A stretch of DNA of 64,000 bases from contig NZ_CP030840.1 in NCBI RefSeq assembly GCF_003330725.1, forward strand, positions 3,472,001 to 3,536,000. The letters are read 5' to 3'. Positions within the stretch are counted from its first letter, which is position 1. Each line of letters starts with the position of its first letter. This DNA is from Acidisarcina polymorpha. GTDB lineage: Bacteria; Acidobacteriota; Terriglobia; Terriglobales; Acidobacteriaceae. The notes below the pieces were generated by a model. It made no database searches and had not been told where the DNA came from. It saw only the letters and a list, made by a program, of their open reading frames with translations. Shown piece after piece: positions 51,589 to 61,566 of this stretch. A program made the position numbers and the translations under genes.

Positions 51589-54459
51589 GTGGACCATTTT
51601 CATAATCGATATAGGTCAGAGAGACATGCGTCCTATTTGAATGCGATGCCACCAGACGAGCGCCAGCAGCTGCTCTATGAATGGAACGCCACCGAGACTC
51701 CGTTCCCGACTGATAAGTGCGTACATCAGCTATTCGAGGAACAGGTTGAGAAAACGCCGGATGCAGTTGCTGTGGTCTTCGAAGGGCAGCAGCTGACCTA
51801 CTCCGATTTGAATGACAGAGCCAATCGCCTTGCCCATCACCTCATTGCTCTCGGTGTCACACCGGACACCCATGTGGCTATCGGCATACAGAGGAGTCCC
51901 GAGATGGTGATCGGGCTGCTCGCCATTCTCAAGGCCGGTGGGGCGTATGTGCCGCTCGATCCTGCCTCTCCGATGGAACGGCTCGCCTTCATGATCGAAG
52001 ACAGTGTCCCGTTGGCAGTGCTGACTCAGCAGTCGGTGCTCCCAGCCTTCGGCCGGCTGCCCGAAACCTTACTCGTTGTGAACCTCGAAGAGGACGCAGG
52101 GTTTTGGGGAAGTCAGTCTATGAAGAATCCCGATCCGGCCACCCTTGGTCTCACTTCGCGCCATCTCGCCTATGTTATTTACACCTCCGGCTCCACCGGG
52201 AAGCCAAAGGGGGTCGTGGTGGAACATAGAAACATTACCAACTATCTTTTCTGGACATTGAGTGCATATTTCCAGGAAAAGGGATCTGGATCACCTGCGA
52301 TACACTCGATCGGCTTCGATGGATTGGTTACTACTTTCTATGGACCTATCCTCTGCGGACAGCGCCTGACGTTGCTGTCGCCGGGGAGCGAGATGACGTC
52401 TATCGCCCAATTTGGCTCATCGGAACATGCTCCATACACGATGGTCAAGGTTACGCCTTCCCATCTAAAGCTCTTAAATCGGGCTTTCTCTTCCAACGAC
52501 AAAAACGCTCCTACCCGGATTCTGATGATAGGCGGAGAAGCGCTCGTGCCAGCGGATCTCCTCTTTTGGCAGCAACGCTTTCCAGAAGTAAGGATGGTCA
52601 ATCATTTCGGTCCCACCGAGACAACGGTTGGCTGCTGCACTTTCGATATCGTCGAACCGCTGGACGGGTCGAGTTCAATCCCGATTGGTCGTCCGATCTC
52701 CAATATGCGGATCTACATTTTGGACGAGTGCGGCGAGCCAGTCCCGATTGGAGCCATAGGGGAGATTTACGTCAGCGGCGCCGGCGTGGCGCGCGGGTAT
52801 TGGAATCGGCAAGAGCTAACGGAAGAGAGATTCCTCGACGATCCGTTCGCAGCCGAGGTCGGCGTCCGGATGTACAGGACGGGGGACCTTGGCCGCTATC
52901 GCGATGACGGCAATATAGAGTTTTTGGGTCGCAACGACTTTCAGGTTAAGATCCGCGGCTTCCGTATCGAACTCGGAGAGATCGAGGCTTGCCTGGCACA
53001 GCATCCGTCAGTCGGCGACGCGGTGGTGCTGGCGCGGGAAGATATTCCCGGCGATAAGCGCCTGGTGGCCTATTACACAAGCGCCGATCCAAAAGAGCCG
53101 AGCATCGGCGCGAGGTTGTTACGGGCACACCTCTCCGGGAAGCTGCCTGACTATATGGTGCCGGCGGCCTATGTGGAGCTTAACGCCCTTCCACTCACTG
53201 TGAACGGCAAGTTGGATCGCACGGCGCTGTCTGCTCCGGAGACCAAAGCCTACTCTGTCGGCTGCTATGAAGCGCCGATCGGCCAAGTCGAGGAAACTCT
53301 GGCCCGACTTTGGGGCGAGACGCTCGAGATCGAGCAGGTCGGCCGGAACGATGATTTCTTTGAACTTGGCGGCCACTCGCTACTGGCTACACGGCTCGTA
53401 GGCCAGGTTGCGAATGTCTTTGGCGTGCAGATTAACGTGGAGGCCCTGCTCTTGGCGCCGACCATCCGCGAACTCGCCGTTCGTGTGACCACCGGTGACG
53501 AGTCTCCCGACCCATGGGGGATAGTCCCAATTCAGCCCTTCGGCGACAAAACTCCTATCATCGCGATCAATCATCCGATGATGTATCAAAAGCTTTCTCG
53601 CAGCATCGGGACGGATCGCCCGTTTCTTGCCGTCCAGGTGTTTGACCCCTACAATCCTCAAGCGCTGCCCAGCCTCAGCCTGGAAGAGATTGCAGGCGAG
53701 TACGTGCGACTTATTCGTATGGCAATCCCATCCGGTCCGTACATGTTGATTGGACTTTGCAATGCGGGACTTCTTGCCTATGAAACCGCTCGGCTGCTCA
53801 GGCAGGCGGGACAACCCGTTCCACTGGTTGTGATGGCAGACACCTGGTGTCCCGGTCACCGAGTATGCCTCACCATTGTCCAGCGTATCTTAAGGAAACG
53901 AATGAACCTCAGCATCAAACTTCGTCACCATTGGCGTCAGCTGAGGCTCGTCCGAACCGCAAAATTGAGGCTTGAAGAATATCTCGCACAAACCCGAGTC
54001 TTCAAATGGACCCGATTTCTCAAGTTGTTGTCTCAACTGCGCCTCCTAGAAGACCCTTCGGCACCCATCGAGATCAATTCGCGAGGAGCGTGGTTCTTAC
54101 CAGCTCTTCGGAACGCTTGTGCCAACTATCAGGTACCTGCGACCACCGATGACGTAGTTTTGCTCGTAAGTGAGACGGTGCCGAATGCCCATTTCGTAAA
54201 TCCTACGCTGGGTTGGTCTAATTTCGTAAAAGGCAAGCTATCTCACTATCGTCTGCCGGAGTTCCATAACTATATGTTCAAGAACAACGCTACGGTGGCC
54301 CAAATCGCCGAACATCTTGAGCCTTTGCTCAAGCAAGTCGATCTGAATATAAGCCAACTCGGCGATTCCGCCGATCGCAAAGGTCGCCAAGATCGTCGGA
54401 AGGTCGCCGAGCACCATGGTAAAGATGGCAGGACGGTACGGCCACTTCAGCACCGGTGA
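51589..54459 (+). CDS. Single-module NRPS: adenylation - carrier - thioesterase
   Basis: A 956-residue synthetase with no condensation domain. It starts with the linker ERQQLLYEWNATETPFPTD, followed by the A domain (core A3 YTSGSTGKPKG, A5 FGPTETT, A7 YRTGDLGR, A10 NGKLD). The hand-read specificity residues are Asp, Gly, Thr, Lys, Met, Gly, His, Val, Gly, Lys, which resembles the aspartate code (DLTKVGHIGK). The carrier attachment Ser597 lies in FELGGHSLLA. The thioesterase motif is IGLCNAG, with Cys724 in place of Ser; a His is present in LPEFHNYM. The last 37 residues are polar and have no family match. The GTG start follows GGGGG. A standalone A-PCP-TE can make dimers, small esters or release one modified amino acid. 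Confidence 0.85.
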   Translation: MDHFHNRYRSERHASYLNAMPPDERQQLLYEWNATETPFPTDKCVHQLFEEQVEKTPDAVAVVFEGQQLTYSDLNDRANRLAHHLIALGVTPDTHVAIGIQRSPEMVIGLLAILKAGGAYVPLDPASPMERLAFMIEDSVPLAVLTQQSVLPAFGRLPETLLVVNLEEDAGFWGSQSMKNPDPATLGLTSRHLAYVIYTSGSTGKPKGVVVEHRNITNYLFWTLSAYFQEKGSGSPAIHSIGFDGLVTTFYGPILCGQRLTLLSPGSEMTSIAQFGSSEHAPYTMVKVTPSHLKLLNRAFSSNDKNAPTRILMIGGEALVPADLLFWQQRFPEVRMVNHFGPTETTVGCCTFDIVEPLDGSSSIPIGRPISNMRIYILDECGEPVPIGAIGEIYVSGAGVARGYWNRQELTEERFLDDPFAAEVGVRMYRTGDLGRYRDDGNIEFLGRNDFQVKIRGFRIELGEIEACLAQHPSVGDAVVLAREDIPGDKRLVAYYTSADPKEPSIGARLLRAHLSGKLPDYMVPAAYVELNALPLTVNGKLDRTALSAPETKAYSVGCYEAPIGQVEETLARLWGETLEIEQVGRNDDFFELGGHSLLATRLVGQVANVFGVQINVEALLLAPTIRELAVRVTTGDESPDPWGIVPIQPFGDKTPIIAINHPMMYQKLSRSIGTDRPFLAVQVFDPYNPQALPSLSLEEIAGEYVRLIRMAIPSGPYMLIGLCNAGLLAYETARLLRQAGQPVPLVVMADTWCPGHRVCLTIVQRILRKRMNLSIKLRHHWRQLRLVRTAKLRLEEYLAQTRVFKWTRFLKLLSQLRLLEDPSAPIEINSRGAWFLPALRNACANYQVPATTDDVVLLVSETVPNAHFVNPTLGWSNFVKGKLSHYRLPEFHNYMFKNNATVAQIAEHLEPLLKQVDLNISQLGDSADRKGRQDRRKVAEHHGKDGRTVRPLQHR

Positions 54460-54691
54460 GTTGAGAGGAGCGATGGAAACAATCAGTCGCTCAGATGCAC
54501 ATTCCTCGACGGTGTCCCCGGTATTCTCCCCGGCACGTTTAACCCACAGATATCCAACAGGGTCCCCACAAAAGTCCCCACAATTTTCAGGCCACCGGGT
54601 TCGGGGTGGGGGGTGCGGCGGCGAACCGATACAGCGCTATCGGTCCGAACTAAAGAATGAAGTGCGCTCACCGACAACCATGATCCAACGG

Positions 54692-55786
54692 TCATCGCAT
54701 CTCCGAATACCAGCGGATTGCATTGTCGTGGTACACCTTGCGCAGAATCTCCGGTGGCAGGGCAAGGCCCTGTGCTTGAATATTACGGAAAATAATCGCC
54801 GAGTCCGTCGAGAGAAAGCGCCAATCGCGAGCATAGGTGTCCTCGGCCTCGCGAACCAGCCGCTGCGCATCAGCTCCTGGATAGTAGGTATCGTCGGTGC
54901 CGTAAATGAGCCGATCTTGATATTTCGTGAAGAACGCGATCGCTTCAGCGCGCGGCAGCTTCATGATGTAGGGCATGCGCGCGGTGAGGTCGATGGCAAA
55001 ATTTGGGTACCGATCGAGGGTAGCGGCAATCCGTGGGAACTCGCCCTCCATGCTGCCGAGGTGTGCGCCAACGACTTTGAGGTTTGGATTCATCTGGATC
55101 ACGTGGTCTCTCGCATTAAGAATCTGGTCCTTTGAGGGCGATCCCGAAATCCGGTACATGTACCACTCTGGATGCTGGATGAAATAAGACGCATCCGAGG
55201 CATGAGGGTCGGGCGGCAGCCAGGCAGTGTCTGGATCCGCAATATGCATGATCAGCGTTCTGTGATGATTTGCGATGTCGGCATAGATCGGCGCAAACGC
55301 AGCATCGTCAGGCAAAACGTACTTGCCTTTCGCGTCCTTGATCTCCATGCCCACGTTTTTCCAAATCTTGACGGCCACCGCGCCTTCATCAAAGGCGTGG
55401 TCAATGCCGGTGATGGCCTTCGCGGCAAAATCCGGTTGATTGAAGAGATACGGGTCAAAGGTCGTACATGCGTAGACCCGGTGGCCACTCTTGTTCACTA
55501 ATTCGAAGACGTCGGCACTCTCTTGACTCAGCACCTTCCGTTCCGGGTCGGCATTGTCTGAAACAACCATGATGTCCAACGTGTGCATGTCTAGCTTTTG
55601 CAGCAGCGCGAAATAAGCCGGGGTGTATCGATAGATATGGGTGTGACTATCGATGGGGCGCACGGCCTTGAACTGCTGAAGCTCCGTCTCGCTGAATCCC
55701 TTGCCCCCAGTCCCGCCCTGTTGACCGCGCATGGTGGCCGCGGTCATCACGGCCACCAATAATCCACATTTGGTCTTTAGGTTCAT
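54692..55786 (-). CDS. Secreted amidohydrolase (metal-dependent TIM-barrel, PF04909 type)
   Basis: A 364-residue protein with an export signal (CGLLVAVMTAATMRGQ). The barrel has DSHTHIY (metal-binding His pair), AVKIWKNVG with the possible bridging Lys, LIMHIADP, VVGAHLGSME and the late Asp in IYGTDDTYYPG. Family enzymes hydrolyse amides, lactones or decarboxylate aromatic acids. It lies 35 bases downstream of the TonB receptor gene and on the same strand, so they probably form one unit. The 232 bases after it (to the NRPS end) hold nothing clear. Confidence 0.75.
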   Translation of the reverse strand: MNLKTKCGLLVAVMTAATMRGQQGGTGGKGFSETELQQFKAVRPIDSHTHIYRYTPAYFALLQKLDMHTLDIMVVSDNADPERKVLSQESADVFELVNKSGHRVYACTTFDPYLFNQPDFAAKAITGIDHAFDEGAVAVKIWKNVGMEIKDAKGKYVLPDDAAFAPIYADIANHHRTLIMHIADPDTAWLPPDPHASDASYFIQHPEWYMYRISGSPSKDQILNARDHVIQMNPNLKVVGAHLGSMEGEFPRIAATLDRYPNFAIDLTARMPYIMKLPRAEAIAFFTKYQDRLIYGTDDTYYPGADAQRLVREAEDTYARDWRFLSTDSAIIFRNIQAQGLALPPEILRKVYHDNAIRWYSEMR

Positions 55787-55820
55787 ATTTCCCTCGGCGG
55801 CACGTTGGAACGCTCTCTGC

Positions 55821-57300
55821 TTAAAAAACGTACTTCAGCGCAAATTGCAGAATACGCGGGTCACTCGCCGAGGTGATCTTCCCGGCGGTCTCGGAAGAGA
55901 TGGTCGCATTCGGGTTGGAGAAATTGACCCGGTTGAAAAGGTTGAAAGACTCGGCGCGGAACTGCAGGAAGTGACCTTCAGTTACCCGGAGCGGAATTGG
56001 AAACGACCGGTTCAAGGAAAAATCGATGTCCGAATAGCCGGGGCCGCTGAGAAGGTTACGTGCCGTGTCGCCATAGGTGCCGAGCGCGTTAGCTTTGAAC
56101 GCCGATACATTAAAGAACGCCGCGGCCTCCTGGGCGTGGGACCGCGACGAGGGCAACCTAGGATTGCCAGTGATATCCGCGCGGTCTTTGCCGATGCCGC
56201 TAGTGGAGTTGTCAACGCCCGACAGGACTGTGAACGGTTGACCGGAGCGAAGCGTGACGATCGCATTGGCTTCCCAACTGGAAAGCACGCCATTGGCGAA
56301 AGCGAAGTTGAAGTGGGTGCGCGGAAGTTGCCAGACACCCGACGCCTTCCACTGGTTGCGGGTGTCGTAGGCACAACGGCCATAATCGGCGCTGCGAACC
56401 GGCGTGGCATACACGTCTGAGTTGAAACCGCCAGGATCGGCCGTGCTCATGCAACGAGACCAGCGATAGCCGGTCAACAGGGTGAGACCATGACCCACCT
56501 GTCGCTGGAGACTCGCCGTCATCGCGTTGTAATTGGAGGTGCCTATATCCTCGTTGAGAGAGAGCCCCTGGTAGAACTCTCCCATCGGTCTGCGGGCGTT
56601 GTAGTTCGACACATTTTGCTTTTGGGTGAGCGCCGGATCATAGATCGCGGCGTTACCTTCGATGGCACCCAGAAGGTGAAAGGCATTGGACCCTTGATAC
56701 CCGAGCCGGAACAGCATGCCCAGAGGGGCCTGTTGCTCCAGCGTGAGGTTCCACTGCTGAATCGTGGGAGGCTTCATGTCCGGCACAAACGGACCGGCTG
56801 CCATCGGAATCTGAAATGGTGTCGTGGGCGGCGTCGGCTTGGTGATCGGGAAGGGGTCCACGTGACCGAGATAAGGATTGGCGGTGCTGGCCGGGTTCGT
56901 GATGGTCACATTCACATTGAATGGACTGTAGTTCAGGTTGATCATGTTCGCCGTCATCTGGTCCTGATAAAGGCCATAGCCTCCACGGAGACTGGTCCTC
57001 GAGTCACCGAAGACGTCCCAGGCAAAGCCGACTCGGGGATCAAATACGTGATAGTTCGTGTCAATAACGCGCCGAGGGACTCCAGGGTCGCCGGCCAGCA
57101 GCAGGCCAGGCGACAACGTCGGATATTGCTGCGAGCGAATTCCAGCTGCATAGGCCGCCGCGCTGAAGATGCCCTCCTGTCGGTAAGCCGAATCAAAGAC
57201 CGGAACGAACGGGTTCCACCGCACTCCAAGGGTAAGCACGAGCCGCTGGTTCGCGCGCCACGTATCGACTGCGATAGGCAGCAGGAAGCATGCGCGTCGG
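55821..57300 (-). pseudogene. TonB-dependent receptor, C-terminal part of a frameshifted gene
   Basis: This frame encodes the beta-barrel half of the receptor, starting with DTWRANQRLVLTLGVRWNPF and ending at 55821 with DPRILQFALKYVF, the usual aromatic-ended last strand. It lacks a start of its own: the homologous part begins only at about 57275, inside the end of the upstream half. The two halves join across a seven-base stretch (57266-57272) where six would keep the frame. It may be a real mutation or a sequencing error. Confidence 0.8.
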
Positions 57301-59067
57301 CACGACATAGAAAGACGCCTGCTGGATGAATTGCGAAGGTGCTCCAAGTAGGAAATCGAGTGCATTGTCGCCGGAAAGGGAGTTGCTGAAGGTGTAGGCG
57401 CCATTCCCCTCATAGTCCTGCGCTTTAATGACCTTGCTCCAGAGAATGTCACCGCCAAACTCGAAGGTATGGTTGCCGCGCACCCACGTCCACTGGTTCG
57501 AGATACCGCCTTCGGTAGCAGGAATGCGATAAACGCCGGTCCAGGAAAGGGAGAAATAATTAGTAATCCCTAGGCTCAACGCCGTATGCCCAGGGGCCAC
57601 CAGGTTCGGAATCTGCGCCCCCAGCTCACTCCATCCCGGAAATCCCGGCGCGGATGAGGCAAGGTTGGTACGCCGGCTCATTGAGCCGACCAACGCGCTG
57701 GTAAGTCTGGGGCTAAAGTTATAAGTCGTATTGAGAACCGCGAACTGGCTCAGCCAATTCGCCACCGGCCCCGAACCTGAAGAAGTCCCCGCGGTAAGAA
57801 TGTTTCCGGCAACGGCTGTATTCGGCTCGTCGAGCTTGTCGTAGAGATAGCTCGCATACAGATGCAGCTTGTCGGTCGGCGCAACATCGATGCGAGTCAC
57901 AAACTGATTACTGTTCTGTTCCAGACGCGATGTATAAAACACCAGGCCCGTGCCGGGGGCCCCCACAGGCAGCAGGGCAAGCAGCCCCTGTGCGATCGGA
58001 TCGAAGGTCGACGGCGAGATCTGGTTCCCGGCATAGGGAACGCCGGTCGTGGGATTTACCAGCTGCTTCGCGCTCCCTGAGAAGTCGCCGTCGCGCTGGT
58101 CCTGGGTCAGAACGGTCGTCGAATTGATAGGGTTCTGCCGGACCGTCGTTCGCTGGTACGAAAAAAACGCAAATGCCTTGTCCTTGCGGATCGGACCACC
58201 GATAGTTCCGCCAAATTGGTTACGCTTCAGGCCGTCCTGCGCCGGGGCAAAGTAATTCCTTCCGTTCAGCACACTATTGCGCAGAAATTCGAACGCCGTG
58301 CCGTGGAATTGATTCCCGCCTCCGCGGGTCACCACGTTCATCACGCCACCTCCCAGACCGGCAAACTTGGCGCTGAACGTGCTCGTATCCAGGCTGAATT
58401 CCTGGATTGCGTCTGGATTGGGAAACACGTTCGCAATCTGCGTGAGCACGTCTTCATTCAGCGCCCCGTCCAGATAAAACGCCGTGGAATCGCCACGGCC
58501 GCCGCTCACGCCGACGTAGGCATTTGCAAGATCGGGACGCGAAGCAGCCTGGTTATACGGCCCTGGTGAGGTGACGCCCGACTCGGGAGCAAGCTGGGCA
58601 AGCTGCAGCACATTTCTCCCGTTCAGCGGCAGCTGCTGCGTCATCTTGTTGTCGATCACCGTGGAGACAGTTGGCGATTGAAGGTTGACCGCGGCCGCGG
58701 AAGCCTGCACCACGACATTCTGCTCCATCGATCCCACTCTAAGCGCGACATCGGCGGTTACATGTTGCCCTACGCCGAGGATCAGGTTCTCCTGCGTATT
58801 ACTTTGGAAGCCCGCCATGGTGACGGTCAAGCGGTAAGTGTCAGGCGCGAGATTGGTGAACACGTAACTTCCGTCGGCAGATGAAGTCACCTTGTAGGTC
58901 GCGCCCGTCGCCACGTCGACGGCCACAATCTCAGCCCCTGAAATGACAGATTTCGTGGTGTCCGTGATTTGTCCGCTAATCATGGCTGAGGTCAACTGCG
59001 CGCGGAGCTGCAGTCGACATCCGAGAAGAAGAAAGAGCGTCGCGCAGGCGATTCGGCAAGAACGCAT
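57193..59067 (-). pseudogene. TonB-dependent receptor, N-terminal part of a frameshifted gene
   Basis: This half has the signal peptide (CRIACATLFLLLGCRLQLRAQ), a carboxypeptidase-regulatory-like domain (ISGQITDTTKSVISGAEIVA), the plug (LPLNGRNVLQLAQLAPESG) and the first barrel strands up to QASFYVVPTRMLPAAY. After that the frame is lost and it ends at 57193. GGAGAG lies seven bases before the ATG at 59067. Joined with the next half the protein would be about 1080 residues, the usual size in Acidobacteria. It diverges from kbaZ and precedes an amidohydrolase. Confidence 0.85.
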
Positions 59068-59170
59068 GAAGGGTCTCTCCAAGAGTGGACTGGGTCGTTA
59101 CGCTGTCGGATAGAGCCAATTCGTAAGGAAACGGGCGTCGAGCAAACTTTCGATTCGGGCTGTAATCGAT

Positions 59171-59199
59171 TGTTTATTGTCTTTTTCCACTCACGTCAA
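59171..59199 (-). promoter_or_regulatory. Sigma70 promoter of the TonB receptor gene
   Basis: On the minus strand, TTGACG (59199-59194) and TAAACA (59176-59171) are separated by 17 bases, about 105 bases before the receptor ATG. The spacing is ideal and the -35 matches at five of six positions. Confidence 0.55.
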
Positions 59200-59207
59200 G
59201 CTTTTTT

Positions 59208-59228
59208 TACAAATATTTCAGATTTGTA
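59208..59228. promoter_or_regulatory. Palindromic operator candidate
   Basis: TACAAAT (59208-59214) and ATTTGTA (59222-59228) form a perfect seven-base inverted repeat with seven bases between. It lies nine bases upstream of the receptor -35 box. The same half-site, TACAAAT, recurs at 59375-59381 over the -10 box of kbaZ. A shared repressor or activator is plausible; none is encoded nearby. Confidence 0.45.
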
Positions 59229-59351
59229 TGAGATCACGAGTCTCTTCTAAGCCTCCTGATGGACGCAGGCTTGAGCTATTGAATCAGTCCGCCAAGCCGC
59301 TTTTAGGCGGCCATGCACCCTTCGCATGAATAACCGCAGGGTCATAATCCG

Positions 59352-59380
59352 TTGACTTTCGAATGGTTACGTTATACAAA
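59352..59380 (+). promoter_or_regulatory. Sigma70 promoter of kbaZ
   Basis: TTGACT (59352-59357) and TACAAA (59375-59380) are separated by 17 bases, 85 bases before the ATG at 59466. The -10 box coincides with a copy of the TACAAAT half-site. Confidence 0.5.
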
Positions 59381-59465
59381 TCTGCGAAATGCCTGCGGAC
59401 GTTCCGCAGCGAAAATCGGCCGCAAACCCGTGCCATAAGGAAACAGGGAATAAACAAGGAGAGAA

Positions 59466-60746
59466 ATGTCAACAGAACTTCGGCAACTGCTGGCTGAGAG
59501 AAAGAAGCCACACAAATGGCGAGGAATCTACTCCGTCTGCTCAGCCCACCCATATGTTCTTCGAGCGGCGATGAAGCTGGCCAAAACGAAAGGCAGCCCA
59601 CTTCTGATTGAGGCTACTTCGAATCAGGTGAACCAGTTCGGCGGATACACGGGGATGCAACCCACCGGCTTCGTAGATTTTGTTCACCGGCTCGCCGGCC
59701 AGGAGGATTTTCCGCAGGGCAAGCTCATCCTAGGCGGAGACCATCTCGGGCCAAATCCCTGGGCAAGTCAGCCGACTGCCGAGGCGATGGACCAGGCAGA
59801 GGTCATGGTCTCCGCCTATGCCGCGGCCGGCTTCACCAAGATACATCTCGACGCGAGTATGCCGTGTGCGGGGGATTTGACGCCACTGCCCGACGCCGTT
59901 ATTGCCCGGCGCGCGGCCCGCCTTTGCCTCGCCGCCGAAAAAGCAGCTGGCGGCCGAGAACCCCTCTACATCATTGGTACAGAAGTCCCCACGCCCGGTG
60001 GCGCGCTGGAAGACCTCGGGCACCTGAAGGTCACCACGCGCGAAGCGGCGTTGCAGACCTTGCAAGTTCACCGTCAGATCTTTGCTGAAAGCGGGCTTGA
60101 GCATGTATGGCCACGAGTTGTAGGAATGGTGGTCCAGCCGGGCGTCGAGTTCAACCACGACTCGGTGGTCTTCTACGATCCCAAAAAGGCGGCGCCTCTC
60201 GTCGAGTGGCTAAGCGATCAGGTAGGGCACATGGTCTTCGAAGCCCATTCCACCGATTATCAGACTCCGGCAGCGTACGAAAATCTCGTCCGAGATGGCT
60301 TTGCAATCCTCAAAGTTGGTCCTGCGCTGACTTTCGCCATGCGCGAGGCTCTGTTTGCCCTGGCGGCGATTGAAGCGGAACTGCACCCTTCCGCGATCAC
60401 CTTATATCTTCCCGATATTGTCGAGAAAGCGATGCTTCGCAGTCCTGGAGCATGGCAAAGTCATTACCTGGGTTCAGAGGACGAAGTGCGCCTCCTGCGG
60501 CGCTTCAGTTACAGCGACCGTCTTCGCTATTACTGGGCTGACCCCGCCATCGAACAGGCGGTGGAAGCGCTGATGGCAAGGCTCGTGGAGCAAACTCTTC
60601 CTGAAACCTTGATCAGTGCCTATCTTCCGGAACAGTATCGGCGTCTCCGCCTCAATCTCTTCTCCGTCACACCGGAAGCTCTTGTTCTGGACCGTATTGT
60701 TCAAGTCCTCGAACCCTACGCAGCTGCCTGCGCTCCGGTGGCGTGA
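59466..60746 (+). CDS. kbaZ: D-tagatose-1,6-bisphosphate aldolase, KbaZ/GatZ-type subunit
   Basis: A 426-residue protein that matches KbaZ/GatZ/AgaZ along its length: GIYSVCSAHPYVLRAA, LLIEATSNQVNQFGGYTGMQP, LILGGDHLGPNPW, KIHLDASMPCAGD and TEVPTPGG. In enteric bacteria it is the subunit needed for full activity and stability of the class II tagatose-bisphosphate aldolase in galactitol or N-acetylgalactosamine catabolism. The catalytic KbaY/GatY partner is not in the window. GGAG lies before the ATG. The nearby GH109 gene points to N-acetylgalactosamine as the source sugar. Confidence 0.9.
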   Translation: MSTELRQLLAERKKPHKWRGIYSVCSAHPYVLRAAMKLAKTKGSPLLIEATSNQVNQFGGYTGMQPTGFVDFVHRLAGQEDFPQGKLILGGDHLGPNPWASQPTAEAMDQAEVMVSAYAAAGFTKIHLDASMPCAGDLTPLPDAVIARRAARLCLAAEKAAGGREPLYIIGTEVPTPGGALEDLGHLKVTTREAALQTLQVHRQIFAESGLEHVWPRVVGMVVQPGVEFNHDSVVFYDPKKAAPLVEWLSDQVGHMVFEAHSTDYQTPAAYENLVRDGFAILKVGPALTFAMREALFALAAIEAELHPSAITLYLPDIVEKAMLRSPGAWQSHYLGSEDEVRLLRRFSYSDRLRYYWADPAIEQAVEALMARLVEQTLPETLISAYLPEQYRRLRLNLFSVTPEALVLDRIVQVLEPYAAACAPVA

Positions 60747-60964
60747 GGAGAAGCGAACCATCCTCAATCCGGGCTTACCCAGGGTGCTTCTGGCCCATAC
60801 GAGACGAGCATTGCCGCTTCTGAAAAGAGAATGCTTTTGTTGAATGTTTTGACAAGCTAAAAGTCAAGCCATAAAGCTAACTAATCGCAATCCTACGGAT
60901 ATGTAGTTGCTTTTCTCCCACGGGGGGGTGATCGCAACTACCAATACCAAAGCGAGGGTACTGC

Positions 60965-61461
60965 ATGCGCTCTAGCGGATCGTTTTCATCGATCATCTTC
61001 GCCGGCGCTACAGCCGTGTCTCCTATCCTCCTCCACGGCCAGGGGGGACAATTACAGCTTCATGCCAATGAAAGCGATGGCAGTTACACCATCGCCGCCC
61101 CGGGGGATACAGAACCGATTCTGCGTGCATCGGCGGGGGTCGAGGTGGCTGGCAACTGGCTGAAGGCGTCGGACTATCCACAACACACGGTCGCAAAGCA
61201 GGAAGAGAGCGGCGCGCCTCCGGATCGAGCGAAGACAATCCCGTCGTGTCCTATAGCTGGGATTTTGGCGATGGAACTTCCGTTGAAGGTCAGCACGCAG
61301 TCCATACCTACACCAGGCCAGGCAACTATGAGGTAACTCTGACCGCTGTCGGTCTTGAGAAATCAACCGCGACCGCTCGTTCATCCATCTCCATTGCTGG
61401 TCAGATGCCGACACGCTTCCATCCCGAGACGCAGCGCAGGCTGCCAGTCGAGAGGAAGTAG
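60965..61461 (+). pseudogene. Frameshifted secreted protein: alpha-galactosidase-like N-terminus joined to a PKD domain
   Basis: The ATG at 60965 opens a frame with a signal peptide and DGSYTIAAPGDTEPILRASA, then GNWLKASDYPQHTV. This resembles the N-terminal beta domain of acidobacterial alpha-galactosidase-like proteins. Near 61210 the frame is lost; the first frame runs on to 61336 without meaning. In the next frame the sequence continues SYSWDFGDGTSVEGQHAVHT and YTRPGNYEVTLTAVG, a clear PKD domain, ending at 61461. No catalytic domain is present, so this is a broken and probably internally deleted gene. Confidence 0.7.
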
Positions 61462-61566
61462 AAGACTCCAGCCGCATGTCTCCAGCAAGTACGCCCTATC
61501 AACCAGGAAAAAGCCGGGATTGCGACCTGACGACGGTCGCTCACCCAGCTTACTCTTCTTAGTCGA

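Noticed and set aside
54238-54453. Minus-strand hydrophobic stretch (FTMVLGDLPTILATFAIGGI) opposite the NRPS C-terminus
   Set aside because: It may be only the complement of the charged NRPS tail; no family match or start signal.
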